Shown: positions 1 through 6,361 of the stretch, in pieces
How positions within the stretch are numbered: the stretch's first letter is position 1
Layout: each line of letters starts with the position of its first letter
DNA from: Bacillota bacterium
GTDB lineage: Bacteria > Bacillota > Clostridia > Oscillospirales > Oscillospiraceae
Direction of reading: 5' to 3'
DNA length: 8,791 nt
NCBI GenBank assembly: GCA_029268085.1
Contig: JAJUHD010000104.1
Location: 1 to 8,791, forward strand
Translations under genes and position numbers: made by a program
Notes under the pieces: generated by a model
The model's input: the letters and a program-made list of their open reading frames with translations, nothing else
What the model was told of the DNA's origin: nothing
Database searches by the model: none

Positions 1-730
1 CCGTCGTGGTATGGTGAAGTACATTGAGGTCCTCAGGCAGCGTTTTTCCGTCCGGCAGCGCAAGCTGCACCTTCGCAATATTATCCTGAAGGTCGGAGAG
101 GCTGCGCTCAAGGAGCAGCTTTCCGCGACTCATGATGCCAACATGGTCGCAGACGTCCTCAAGCTCGCGCAAATTATGCGAGGATACCAGAACGGTCGTA
201 CCGTATTCCGCGACGTCTGCCATGAGTATGCTCCAGACCTGCCGGCGCATCACGGGGTCGAGCCCATCCACGGGTTCGTCCAGAACGATCACCTTCGGGC
301 AGGCTGAGACCGCAAGCCAGAACGCCGCCTGCTTCTGCATTCCTTTTGACAGGCTGCGCATTTTGGTATTCTCGTTAAGGTCAAAGGCTTTCCTCAGCTT
401 CTCAAAGCGCTCGGCGGAAAAGTTCGGCCAGACTCCTCTGTAGAATTTCATCATGTCTTTAATCGTTGATTGATTGAAAAAAAACACGTCGTCCGGAATA
501 TAGGCTATATCCTTCTTGATTTTTGGGTTTTCAAATACCGGTTCGCCGTTTACAAGCACCTCGCCCTCGTCCTGACGGTAGATTCCGGTTATGTGGCGAA
601 TAATCGTCGATTTTCCGGCGCCGTTCGGCCCTACGAGCCCGTAGATCGCACCTGTCGGTACGTTTATCGATAGCTTATCGAGCGCCTTGAAGCCGTCAAA
701 GCACTTTGTTACATTCTTTACCTCAATCAT
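1..730 (-). CDS. ABC transporter ATP-binding protein, YtrB/BcrA-like (3' end beyond window)
   Basis: This is the ATPase subunit of an ABC transporter, working at the inner face of the membrane. The first 243 residues are visible; the rest lies beyond position 1. Translation from the ATG at 730 gives MIEVKNVTKCF, then Walker A GPNGAGKST (residues 34-42), a Q-loop region reading AYIPDD where Gln is replaced by Asp, the signature LSKGM (127-131), Walker B VIVLDEP (147-153), D-loop GLD (156-158) and the switch His in SSH (185). All catalytic elements are intact. The LSKGM signature and the Asp at the Q-loop are common in the YtrB/BcrA-like group and are not signs of decay. The start overlaps the stop of the upstream GntR gene by 4 bases (ATGA), and a GGGAGG sequence lies about 7 bases upstream, so the two genes are translationally coupled. 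A membrane permease is expected next, outside the window. The substrate cannot be told; related units answer to cell-wall antibiotics or export peptides (family knowledge, not seen here). Confidence 0.93.
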   Translation of the reverse strand, partial: MIEVKNVTKCFDGFKALDKLSINVPTGAIYGLVGPNGAGKSTIIRHITGIYRQDEGEVLVNGEPVFENPKIKKDIAYIPDDVFFFNQSTIKDMMKFYRGVWPNFSAERFEKLRKAFDLNENTKMRSLSKGMQKQAAFWLAVSACPKVIVLDEPVDGLDPVMRRQVWSILMADVAEYGTTVLVSSHNLRELEDVCDHVGIMSRGKLLLERSLSDLQDNIAKVQLALPDGKTLPEDLNVLHHTTT

Positions 731-1101
731 TCCCTGTCCTCCCTCTTATCGAAATTCCTGATATGAGCGCATATATCCTCCGCAGTCACACCAAGATGCA
801 TAATCTCTGTCACCGTAGCGTCAAGCTGGCCAAACAGTTCCGTTCTGCGCGCTTCGAGAGCATCCCTGCACTCGCCGACAAAGCTGCCCTTTCCCGGGAC
901 GGAGTAGATATAGCCTTCGGTTTCAAGTTCCCGATAAGCTTTTTGTATTGTGTTTGGATTTATCGCAAGCTGTCCCGCAAGTTCTCGAACTGACGGCACC
1001 CTTTCATCCGGCTTGATAACGCCTGTGATGATGGCTCGGCGCAAACTGTCCTTGACTTGTTCGTATATGGGACGCGGATCCCGATAATTTATAGAAAACA
1101 A
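727..1101 (-). CDS. GntR family transcriptional regulator, YtrA subfamily, TTG start
   Basis: This is a 124-residue DNA-binding regulator, probably a repressor of its own operon with the ABC ATPase downstream. The N-terminal winged helix-turn-helix begins at PRPIYEQVKDSLRRAI (residues 9-24). The recognition region is VPSVRELAGQLAINPNTIQKAY (35-56, shown here in description: key residues R39, N48, N50, T51), and the wing GKGSFV is at 70-75. A short helical C-terminus replaces the large effector domain of other GntR proteins, and the length fits the YtrA subfamily. The reading frame stays open up to an ATG at 1239, but the family's usual N-terminus begins at the TTG at 1101 (MFSINYRDP). That TTG has an AGGGGG ribosome binding site 7 bases upstream, and the predicted promoter lies between 1101 and 1239, so the ATG at 1239 would be outside the transcript. 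The effector is unknown. Confidence 0.92.
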   Translation of the reverse strand: MFSINYRDPRPIYEQVKDSLRRAIITGVIKPDERVPSVRELAGQLAINPNTIQKAYRELETEGYIYSVPGKGSFVGECRDALEARRTELFGQLDATVTEIMHLGVTAEDICAHIRNFDKREDRE

Positions 1102-1108
1102 ACAAACA

Positions 1109-1114
1109 CCCCCT
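1109..1114 (-). promoter_or_regulatory. Ribosome binding site of the GntR gene (supports the TTG start)
   Basis: On the minus strand the sequence AGGGGG is followed by a 7-base spacer and then TTG at 1101. This is good spacing and is the main reason for choosing the TTG over the upstream ATG at 1239. Confidence 0.75.
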
Positions 1115-1130
1115 GTGGCTGATTTTGTCT

Positions 1131-1145
1131 GTACTATTTGTACTA
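1131..1145. promoter_or_regulatory. Candidate operator: direct repeat GTACTA-TTT-GTACTA
   Basis: Two copies of GTACTA (1131-1136 and 1140-1145) are separated by TTT; each contains the palindrome GTAC. A third GTAC (1157-1160) lies next to the predicted -10 box. If transcription starts near 1147, the repeat covers about +3 to +17, where a bound repressor would block the polymerase. Autoregulation by the GntR protein is an inference from position and family habit; no binding is shown. Confidence 0.4.
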
Positions 1146-1153
1146 ACACAGTC

Positions 1154-1182
1154 AATGTACACTTTAGGGAAGCAAATGTCAA
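1154..1182 (-). promoter_or_regulatory. Predicted sigma-A promoter of the gntR-ABC operon
   Basis: On the minus strand there is a perfect -35 TTGACA (1182-1177), a 17-base spacer and a -10 TACATT (1159-1154; four of six consensus bases). Transcription would start near 1147, giving a leader of about 46 bases before the TTG start. The promoter is divergent from that of mnmG; the two -35 boxes are 49 bases apart. Confidence 0.65.
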
Positions 1183-1231
1183 GTGTTTTTGGCAAATTAA
1201 ATCTTTATCGGCAAAAACTTGCCCGAAAAAT

Positions 1232-1260
1232 TTGCACACTATGAGTGCATGGGATATAAT
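1232..1260 (+). promoter_or_regulatory. Predicted sigma-A promoter of mnmG-mnmA
   Basis: The -35 TTGCAC (1232-1237), a 17-base spacer and a perfect -10 TATAAT (1255-1260) make a strong promoter. Transcription would start near 1267, leaving a leader of about 98 bases before the mnmG ATG. A short inverted repeat, TGCAC (1233-1237) with GTGCA (1245-1249), lies over the -35 and spacer and could bind a regulator or be chance. I saw no recognisable riboswitch or attenuator in the leader. Confidence 0.7.
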
Positions 1261-1364
1261 ATCTGCTATGCAAATATTATATTGCTCATATGCCGCCTAT
1301 GTCGGTGTATGCGAATTATAAAATCAATAATTGCTAAGCTCAAGTACAGGAGGGGCAACCGACT

Positions 1365-3242
1365 ATGAACTACGACGCCGGAAAATGCGACGTTGCGGTC
1401 ATCGGAGCGGGCCACGCGGGGATAGAGGCGGCTCTCGCCAGCGCACGCATGGGTCTCGATACGGTGATTTTTACAATAAATATGGATACCTGCGGCAATA
1501 TGCCGTGCAACCCCGCGATTGGCGGCACGGGAAAAGGTCACCTTGTCCGCGAGATTGACGCGCTTGGCGGCGAGATGGCCGTCGCGGCTGACAGGGCCTG
1601 CATACAGTATCGTATGCTGAACCGCGGAAAGGGGCCTGCCGTGCATTCGCTCCGCGCGCAGGCGGACAGACGCAAATATCAGGGCATAATGAAGCACACG
1701 CTTGAGCTTCAGGAGAACCTTCGCATAAAACAGGCGGAGATTGTGGAAATCGGTACTGAGGGCGGAAAGGTCTCTTTTGTGCGTACGCAGACCGGTGCGA
1801 CTTATCAATGTAAGGCGGCGGTCATATGTACGGGGACATATCTTAAGGGACGCATAATCATCGGGGACGTACTGCGAGAGTCTGGGCCTGACGGTACTGC
1901 TGCCGCAGTTCCGCTGGCCGCCTGTCTGGCGGAGATGGGGCTTGCAATAAGGCGTTTCAAGACCGGAACGCCGCCGCGCATCAACCGCAGAACGGTTGAT
2001 TTTTCAAAAATGGAAATACAGGAAGGCGATGATGTGATCGTTCCGTTCTCCTTCCGTACCACTGAAACGCTTGAAAATCGAGCGGTCTGCTATCTTACCT
2101 ATACAAACGAGCGTACGCACGAGATAATCCGTGAAAACCTGCACCGCAGCCCCCTTTACAGCGGGGTCATCGAAGGTGTCGGCCCGCGCTACTGCCCCTC
2201 GATCGAGGACAAGATCGTACGATTTGCCGATAAGCCGAGGCATCAGCTTTTTGTCGAGCCGATGGGACTCGATACTGAGGAAGTCTATATACAGGGCTTT
2301 TCGTCCTCGATGCCTGAAGAGGTGCAAATAGCAATGCTTCATACCCTTCCGGGGCTTGAGCACGCGGAGATGACCCGCCCCGCCTATGCGATTGAATACG
2401 ACTGTGTCGATCCGACGGAGCTTTATGCAACTCTTGAAACAAAAAAAATCTCGGGGCTTTACGGCGCAGGACAGTTCAACGGTTCCTCAGGCTATGAGGA
2501 GGCAGCCGCGCAGGGGCTCATCGCAGGAATAAACGCGGCTCTGAAGATAAAAGGCGAGGAGCCTCTCATTCTCAAGCGCAGCGACGGGTATATAGGCACG
2601 CTTATAGACGACCTTGTAACCAAGGGTACGAACGAGCCATACCGTATGATGACCTCGCGCACTGAATACCGGCTTCTGCACCGTCAGGACAACGCGGACA
2701 TCAGGCTTTCGCATTACGGCAGGCGGATAGGTCTTATTTCCGAGGAGCAGTATCAGGCGGTGCTCGATAAATACGCGGCCGTTGAAAAGGAGATAGAACG
2801 GCTTGAAAATACTTATATACCGCCGTCGGACGAGCTTTGCGAGATGCTTATCAAAAAGGAAACGGCTCCTCCGAACTCGGGCATAAGCCTGGCAACGCTT
2901 CTGCGTCGCCCTCAGATCGAATATGACGATCTTGCGCCTTTCGATGCCGGCCGGCCGAGGCTTCCGCTAGTTGTTGCCGAACAGGTGGAGATACAACTTA
3001 AATATGCAGGCTACATCAACCGCCAGCTCAGGCAGGTTAAAGAGTTTTCAAAAATGGAGAACCGCAAGCTTCCGCAGGATATTGATTACGATAAGGTTGC
3101 GGGTTTGCGCATCGAGGCGCGGCAGAAGCTTCAAAAGATTCGCCCCGACAATTTCGGGCAGGCGAGCCGGATTTCTGGCGTATCGCCTGCGGACGTTGCC
3201 GCGCTAATGGTTTTTGTTGAAAACCAAAAGAGACAGGAATAA
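1365..3242 (+). CDS. mnmG: tRNA uridine-5-carboxymethylaminomethyl(34) synthesis enzyme MnmG (GidA)
   Basis: MnmG is an FAD- and NADH-dependent enzyme that, together with the GTPase MnmE and a methylene-folate donor, places the carboxymethylaminomethyl (or aminomethyl) group on C5 of wobble uridine 34 in several tRNAs. The 625-residue product has the usual family length. It shows the FAD-binding GAGHAG (residues 14-19), the conserved DTCGNMPCNPAIGGTGKGH (41-59) with its cysteines, the family signature GPRYCPSIEDKIVRF, and the second signature starting GAGQFNGSSGYEEAAAQG. The helical C-terminal domain that contacts MnmE and tRNA ends in FGQASRISGVSPADVAAL. The ATG at 1365 is preceded by AGGAGGGG (1348-1355) at 9 bases and fits the family N-terminus. 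mnmA follows after 17 bases and is probably co-transcribed. mnmE and rsmG, frequent neighbours of mnmG in other bacteria, are not in the window. Confidence 0.98.
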   Translation: MNYDAGKCDVAVIGAGHAGIEAALASARMGLDTVIFTINMDTCGNMPCNPAIGGTGKGHLVREIDALGGEMAVAADRACIQYRMLNRGKGPAVHSLRAQADRRKYQGIMKHTLELQENLRIKQAEIVEIGTEGGKVSFVRTQTGATYQCKAAVICTGTYLKGRIIIGDVLRESGPDGTAAAVPLAACLAEMGLAIRRFKTGTPPRINRRTVDFSKMEIQEGDDVIVPFSFRTTETLENRAVCYLTYTNERTHEIIRENLHRSPLYSGVIEGVGPRYCPSIEDKIVRFADKPRHQLFVEPMGLDTEEVYIQGFSSSMPEEVQIAMLHTLPGLEHAEMTRPAYAIEYDCVDPTELYATLETKKISGLYGAGQFNGSSGYEEAAAQGLIAGINAALKIKGEEPLILKRSDGYIGTLIDDLVTKGTNEPYRMMTSRTEYRLLHRQDNADIRLSHYGRRIGLISEEQYQAVLDKYAAVEKEIERLENTYIPPSDELCEMLIKKETAPPNSGISLATLLRRPQIEYDDLAPFDAGRPRLPLVVAEQVEIQLKYAGYINRQLRQVKEFSKMENRKLPQDIDYDKVAGLRIEARQKLQKIRPDNFGQASRISGVSPADVAALMVFVENQKRQE

Positions 3243-3259
3243 TCAAAGGAGGCGCGGCC

Positions 3260-4258
3260 ATGGGAAATAAAATTGTATTGGGGCTGTCGGGAGGTGTGGA
3301 CTCCGCAGTTGCCGCATGTCTTCTGCAGCAGCACGGGTATGAGGTATACGGTCTCTACCTCGATATAGGGAATGAAGCTGCCCGCGAGGACGCGAAGGCG
3401 GTTGCGGAGAGGCTGGGGATCTCTCTAAAAATTGCGGATATTTCTGATGAACTTGAGGAAAAGGTTTGCCGTCCGTTTGTTGAAGCCTATCTCCGCGGCG
3501 AAACGCCAAATCCCTGCATCCTTTGCAATCCGGATGTCAAATTCAGAACTTTGTTGGAATATGCTGATAATATTAATGCCAAATATGTCTCAACGGGACA
3601 TTATGCAAGAACTTTGGATGGGCATCTCTATAAGGGAAGGCCGGAGAACGACCAGAGTTATATGCTCTCCAGGCTTAGAAAAGAGCAGGTCGAACGCCTC
3701 ATCCTTCCACTTGGGGACTATAATAAAACCGAGGTACGCAAGCTCGCGGAGAGCTTTAGGCTGTCCGTCGCGCATAAACCGGCAAGCATGGAAATCTGCT
3801 TCATTCCAGACAAGGATTACGGTGCTTATATCGAAAAGCGCGGCATCGTCCCGCCCGCGGGAAATTTCGTGGACGAAAACGGAAGGGTGCTGGGACGGCA
3901 TAAGGGCATACACCGCTACACGATCGGACAGCGCCGAGGGTTGAATATCGCGGCAGGGAAACGCATTTTCGTTTCAGAAATACGGCCCGAAACGAACGAG
4001 GTTGTCTTGTCGGACGGTGATGAGCTTATGACAGACAGGGTAATTGTCAGCGACGTGAATTGGCTTATCCCGCAAAAGGGAAAATTCAAAGCCGATGTCC
4101 GAGTCCGGCACTCCCGCGTCAGCACACCGGCGGAAATTACACCGGACGGAAGCGGAGCAGATGTCCTGTTAATCGAGCCGGTGCGTGCGCCGACTAAGGG
4201 GCAGACCGCGGCGTTCTACATCGCCGACGAGGTCATCGGCGGTGGCTTTATAATATAG
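3260..4258 (+). CDS. mnmA: tRNA-specific 2-thiouridylase MnmA (TrmU), compact form
   Basis: MnmA adenylates C2 of U34 in tRNA Lys, Glu and Gln and replaces the oxygen with sulfur received as persulfide. The 332-residue product carries the PP-loop SGGVDS (residues 10-15), the first catalytic Cys in NPCILCNPDVKF (Cys89), STGHYAR (111-117), DQSYMLSRL (131-139) and the second catalytic Cys in MEICFIPD (Cys180). The C-terminal beta-barrel region includes HRYTIGQRRGL. It is shorter than the Escherichia coli enzyme (about 368 residues): the loop between the first strands and the LADAQAV-like helix is reduced to LYLDIGNEAAREDAKAV, and an extra Cys (86) stands where many homologues have Asp. This compact form resembles what I recall from Oscillospiraceae-type Clostridia, so it is probably a lineage variant, not a damaged gene. 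The start follows AAAGGAGG (3245-3252) at 7 bases. No cysteine desulfurase gene is nearby to supply sulfur. Confidence 0.96.
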   Translation: MGNKIVLGLSGGVDSAVAACLLQQHGYEVYGLYLDIGNEAAREDAKAVAERLGISLKIADISDELEEKVCRPFVEAYLRGETPNPCILCNPDVKFRTLLEYADNINAKYVSTGHYARTLDGHLYKGRPENDQSYMLSRLRKEQVERLILPLGDYNKTEVRKLAESFRLSVAHKPASMEICFIPDKDYGAYIEKRGIVPPAGNFVDENGRVLGRHKGIHRYTIGQRRGLNIAAGKRIFVSEIRPETNEVVLSDGDELMTDRVIVSDVNWLIPQKGKFKADVRVRHSRVSTPAEITPDGSGADVLLIEPVRAPTKGQTAAFYIADEVIGGGFII

Positions 4259-4260
4259 CT

Positions 4261-4301
4261 ATTGAAATGGCTCCATCCCTTTGCGATGGAGCCATTTCAA
4301 T
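4261..4301. terminator. Perfect 17-bp hairpin between convergent mnmA and metG
   Basis: Arm 4261-4277 (beginning ATTGAAATGG) is exactly complementary to 4285-4301, with a 7-base loop. It starts 3 bases after the mnmA stop and lies 33 bases beyond the metG stop. On the plus strand it runs into AATTTATTA, a modest T-rich tract; on the minus strand the following bases AGCTATATTATA are less T-rich. It probably terminates mnmG-mnmA and may serve both directions. Confidence 0.8.
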
Positions 4302-4333
4302 TTATTAAACGATTATCAGCAATAGTATTATCC

Positions 4334-6265
4334 TTAACAGATAACTGAGCCGGCTGGAACAGAATCATCTAGCATCAGCAGATTGAGCTTTCCGTCCTTT
4401 TCAGCGGAGAGGAGCATTCCGTTTGATTCATCGCCCATCATTTTGCGAGGGGGCAGGTTCGTGCAGGCGACTACGGTCTTGCCTATCAGCTCTTCAGGTT
4501 TATAAAATTTTGCGATACCCGAAAAAATCTGGCGTGGAGTGCCGGAGCCATCGTCCAGCTTGAACTTTAAAAGCTTATCAGATTTCTTGACGTTCTCGCA
4601 TTCTAGCACCTTGCAGACCGTCATGCGAACCTTGGCGAATTCATCGATCGTAACGGTAGGGATTGCAGGAGTTTCGGGCGCCTCTTTTTTCTCCGACAGT
4701 TCTTCGAGCGCGGCGAGTTCCTTTTCGAGATCGATGCGTGGGAATAGAGTTTCTCCCTTCTGAACTGTTACGTCCGCGGGCAGAATGCCGAAGGTACCGG
4801 CATTATCCCAAGCTCTGTCCTCTTTTCCTGCACCGATCTGAGCAAAGGTTTTTTCGCAGCTCTGAGGCATGAATGGCTGTAAAAGCGTTGCCGTTATGCG
4901 GATGGTTTCAAGGAGGTTATACATTACCGTCGCAAGACGGGTCTTGTTTGCTTCATCTTTTGCAAGGATCCAAGGGGCCGTTTCGTCAATATACTTGTTC
5001 GCGCGGGAAATGACCTTAAAAGTCTCGATAAGAGCCGTCTGTGGCGCGAAATTCTCCATGTTCTGCTCATATACATCGCGGAGCCCCCTCGCCATGCTGA
5101 CAAGTTCGTCATCAATGGGGTCTGGTATGCGCTCGGCAGGCAGTGTGCCGCCTTCAAAATACTTAAGAACCATCGCAACAGTGCGCGACACGAGATTTCC
5201 GAAGTCGTTTGCGAGGTCTGAGTTTATGCGGTTTATCAACGCTTCATTAGAGAAGTTGCCGTCCGAACCGAGCGGAAATTCGCGCATCAGGAAATAGCGC
5301 AGGCTGTCCACACCGTAGCGCTCCGAGAGTAAATAAGGATCAACGACATTGCCTTTTGACTTCGACATTTTGCCGCCGTCCATCAAAAGCCAGCCATGCC
5401 CATAGACCTTATTTGGCATCGGCAGTTCAAGGCTCATGAGCATCGCGGGCCAGATGATCGAGTGAAAACGGACGATCTCCTTGCCGACCATGTGGACTGC
5501 GGGCCAGTATTTTTGAAAATCATCATATTTATCGTTAGCATAGCCGAGCGCCGTTATATAGTTCGACAGCGCGTCGACCCACACATAGACGACGTGTCCC
5601 GGGTCGAAGGTTACGGGTACGCCCCATGTGAAGGTTGTACGGGAAACACATAGATCCTCAAGACCCGGTTTAATGAAGTTGTTTATCATTTCGTTAACGC
5701 GCGAGGCCGGTTCAAGAAAGCCCGGAGTCTCGAGCAGCGCCTGTACCCTGTCAGCGTATTTGGAGAGGCGGAAGAAATAAGCCTCCTCCTCGGCATCGCG
5801 GACCTCGCGTCCGCAGTCGGGGCATTTGCCGTCTACAAGCTGGCTTTCGGTCCAAAAGCTCTCGCAGGGGGTGCAGTATTTTCCCTTATATGAGCCCTTG
5901 TAGATGTCGCCCTTTTCATACATCTTTTTGAAGATTTCCTGTATTGACTTGACGTGATAGTCATCCGTCGTACGGATAAAACGATCGTTGGAAATGTTCA
6001 TGAGCTTCCACAGGTCAAGTATTCCGCCCTTGCCTTCGACGATATCATCGACGAACTGCTTTGGGGAAACGCCCTTGGCTTTGGCCTTCTCTTCAATCTT
6101 CTGGCCATGCTCGTCCGTACCTGTGAGGAACATGACATCATAGCCGCACATTCGCTTATAGCGGGCAATGGTGTCAGTTGCCACAGTGCAGTAAGCGTGT
6201 CCGATGTGCAGCTTGTCCGACGGATAATAGATCGGTGTCGTGATGTAGAATGTTCCTTTACTCAT
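4334..6265 (-). CDS. metG: Methionyl-tRNA synthetase with C-terminal tRNA-binding domain
   Basis: This enzyme charges tRNA-Met, both initiator and elongator, with methionine using ATP in the cytoplasm. The 643-residue product has the class I HIGH motif (residues 20-23), a zinc knuckle with cysteines 131, 134, 148 and 151, and KMSKS (299-303). The anticodon-binding helical domain is followed by a charged linker (about 515-535, rich in Glu and Lys) and a Trbp111/EMAP-type tRNA-binding domain (541-643) with SGIAKFY and GMLLSAE. The frame is open to an ATG at 6319, but the ATG at 6265 gives the family N-terminus MSKGTFYITTPIYYP and has GGAGG (6277-6273) 7 bases upstream, so 6265 is chosen. It lies downstream of the VanW gene on the same strand with 79 bases between that stop and this start. 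That leader is too short for a T-box or SAM riboswitch, and none is visible. Confidence 0.98.
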   Translation of the reverse strand: MSKGTFYITTPIYYPSDKLHIGHAYCTVATDTIARYKRMCGYDVMFLTGTDEHGQKIEEKAKAKGVSPKQFVDDIVEGKGGILDLWKLMNISNDRFIRTTDDYHVKSIQEIFKKMYEKGDIYKGSYKGKYCTPCESFWTESQLVDGKCPDCGREVRDAEEEAYFFRLSKYADRVQALLETPGFLEPASRVNEMINNFIKPGLEDLCVSRTTFTWGVPVTFDPGHVVYVWVDALSNYITALGYANDKYDDFQKYWPAVHMVGKEIVRFHSIIWPAMLMSLELPMPNKVYGHGWLLMDGGKMSKSKGNVVDPYLLSERYGVDSLRYFLMREFPLGSDGNFSNEALINRINSDLANDFGNLVSRTVAMVLKYFEGGTLPAERIPDPIDDELVSMARGLRDVYEQNMENFAPQTALIETFKVISRANKYIDETAPWILAKDEANKTRLATVMYNLLETIRITATLLQPFMPQSCEKTFAQIGAGKEDRAWDNAGTFGILPADVTVQKGETLFPRIDLEKELAALEELSEKKEAPETPAIPTVTIDEFAKVRMTVCKVLECENVKKSDKLLKFKLDDGSGTPRQIFSGIAKFYKPEELIGKTVVACTNLPPRKMMGDESNGMLLSAEKDGKLNLLMLDDSVPAGSVIC

Positions 6266-6272
6266 TTTGTTG

Positions 6273-6277
6273 CCTCC
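6273..6277 (-). promoter_or_regulatory. Ribosome binding site of metG (decides the start)
   Basis: The minus strand reads GGAGG, then 7 bases, then ATG at 6265. The upstream in-frame ATG at 6319 has no comparable site and would add 18 residues not typical of the family. Confidence 0.85.
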
Positions 6278-6286
6278 AATATATTT

Positions 6287-6311
6287 AAGCACATGAGTTT
6301 TGCGTGTGCTT
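6287..6311. other. Stem-loop in the metG leader, with T-run on the plus strand
   Basis: AAGCACA (6287-6293) pairs with TGTGCTT (6305-6311); two further pairs, one of them G-T, can extend the stem to 9 bp with a 7-base loop. On the plus strand it is followed directly by a run of six T (6310-6315), the form of a Rho-independent terminator facing away from metG. In metG mRNA it would be a hairpin ending about 9 bases before the ribosome binding site. Either role is an inference. Confidence 0.45.
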
Positions 6312-6333
6312 TTTTGCAAAAAGACGTGTGATT

Positions 6334-6361
6334 ATTATACGCAGCTATCCGACTATGTCGG
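6334..6361 (-). promoter_or_regulatory. Possible metG promoter overlapping the 3' end of the VanW gene
   Basis: On the minus strand a perfect -10 TATAAT (6339-6334) is preceded, after 16 bases, by CCGACA (6361-6356; four of six -35 consensus bases). Transcription would start near 6327 with a leader of about 60 bases. The -35 and spacer also form a small hairpin, CCGAC-ATA-GTCGG (6361-6349). Readthrough from the upstream gene remains possible. Confidence 0.4.

Noticed and set aside
1210..1223. Short inverted repeat GGCAA-AAAC-TTGCC between the divergent promoters
   Set aside because: The stem is only 5 bp with no T-run in a useful position; chance is likely in this A/T-rich stretch.
1102..1239. 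Extension of the GntR gene to the ATG at 1239 (170 residues)
   Set aside because: The added 46 residues resemble nothing in the family, and the region contains the predicted promoter and operator. The TTG at 1101 has a well-placed ribosome binding site.
1290..1337. 15-codon leader peptide upstream of mnmG
   Set aside because: It has no ribosome binding site, no run of regulatory codons and no attenuator hairpin after it.
2004..2363. Minus-strand frame of 119 codons inside mnmG, and similar long frames opposite metG and the VanW gene
   Set aside because: They lie wholly inside well-conserved genes on the other strand, show no recognisable domain and have no supporting signals.
6266..6319. 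N-terminal extension of metG to the ATG at 6319
   Set aside because: The extension covers the leader hairpin and lacks a ribosome binding site, while the ATG at 6265 matches the family start and has GGAGG at 7 bases.
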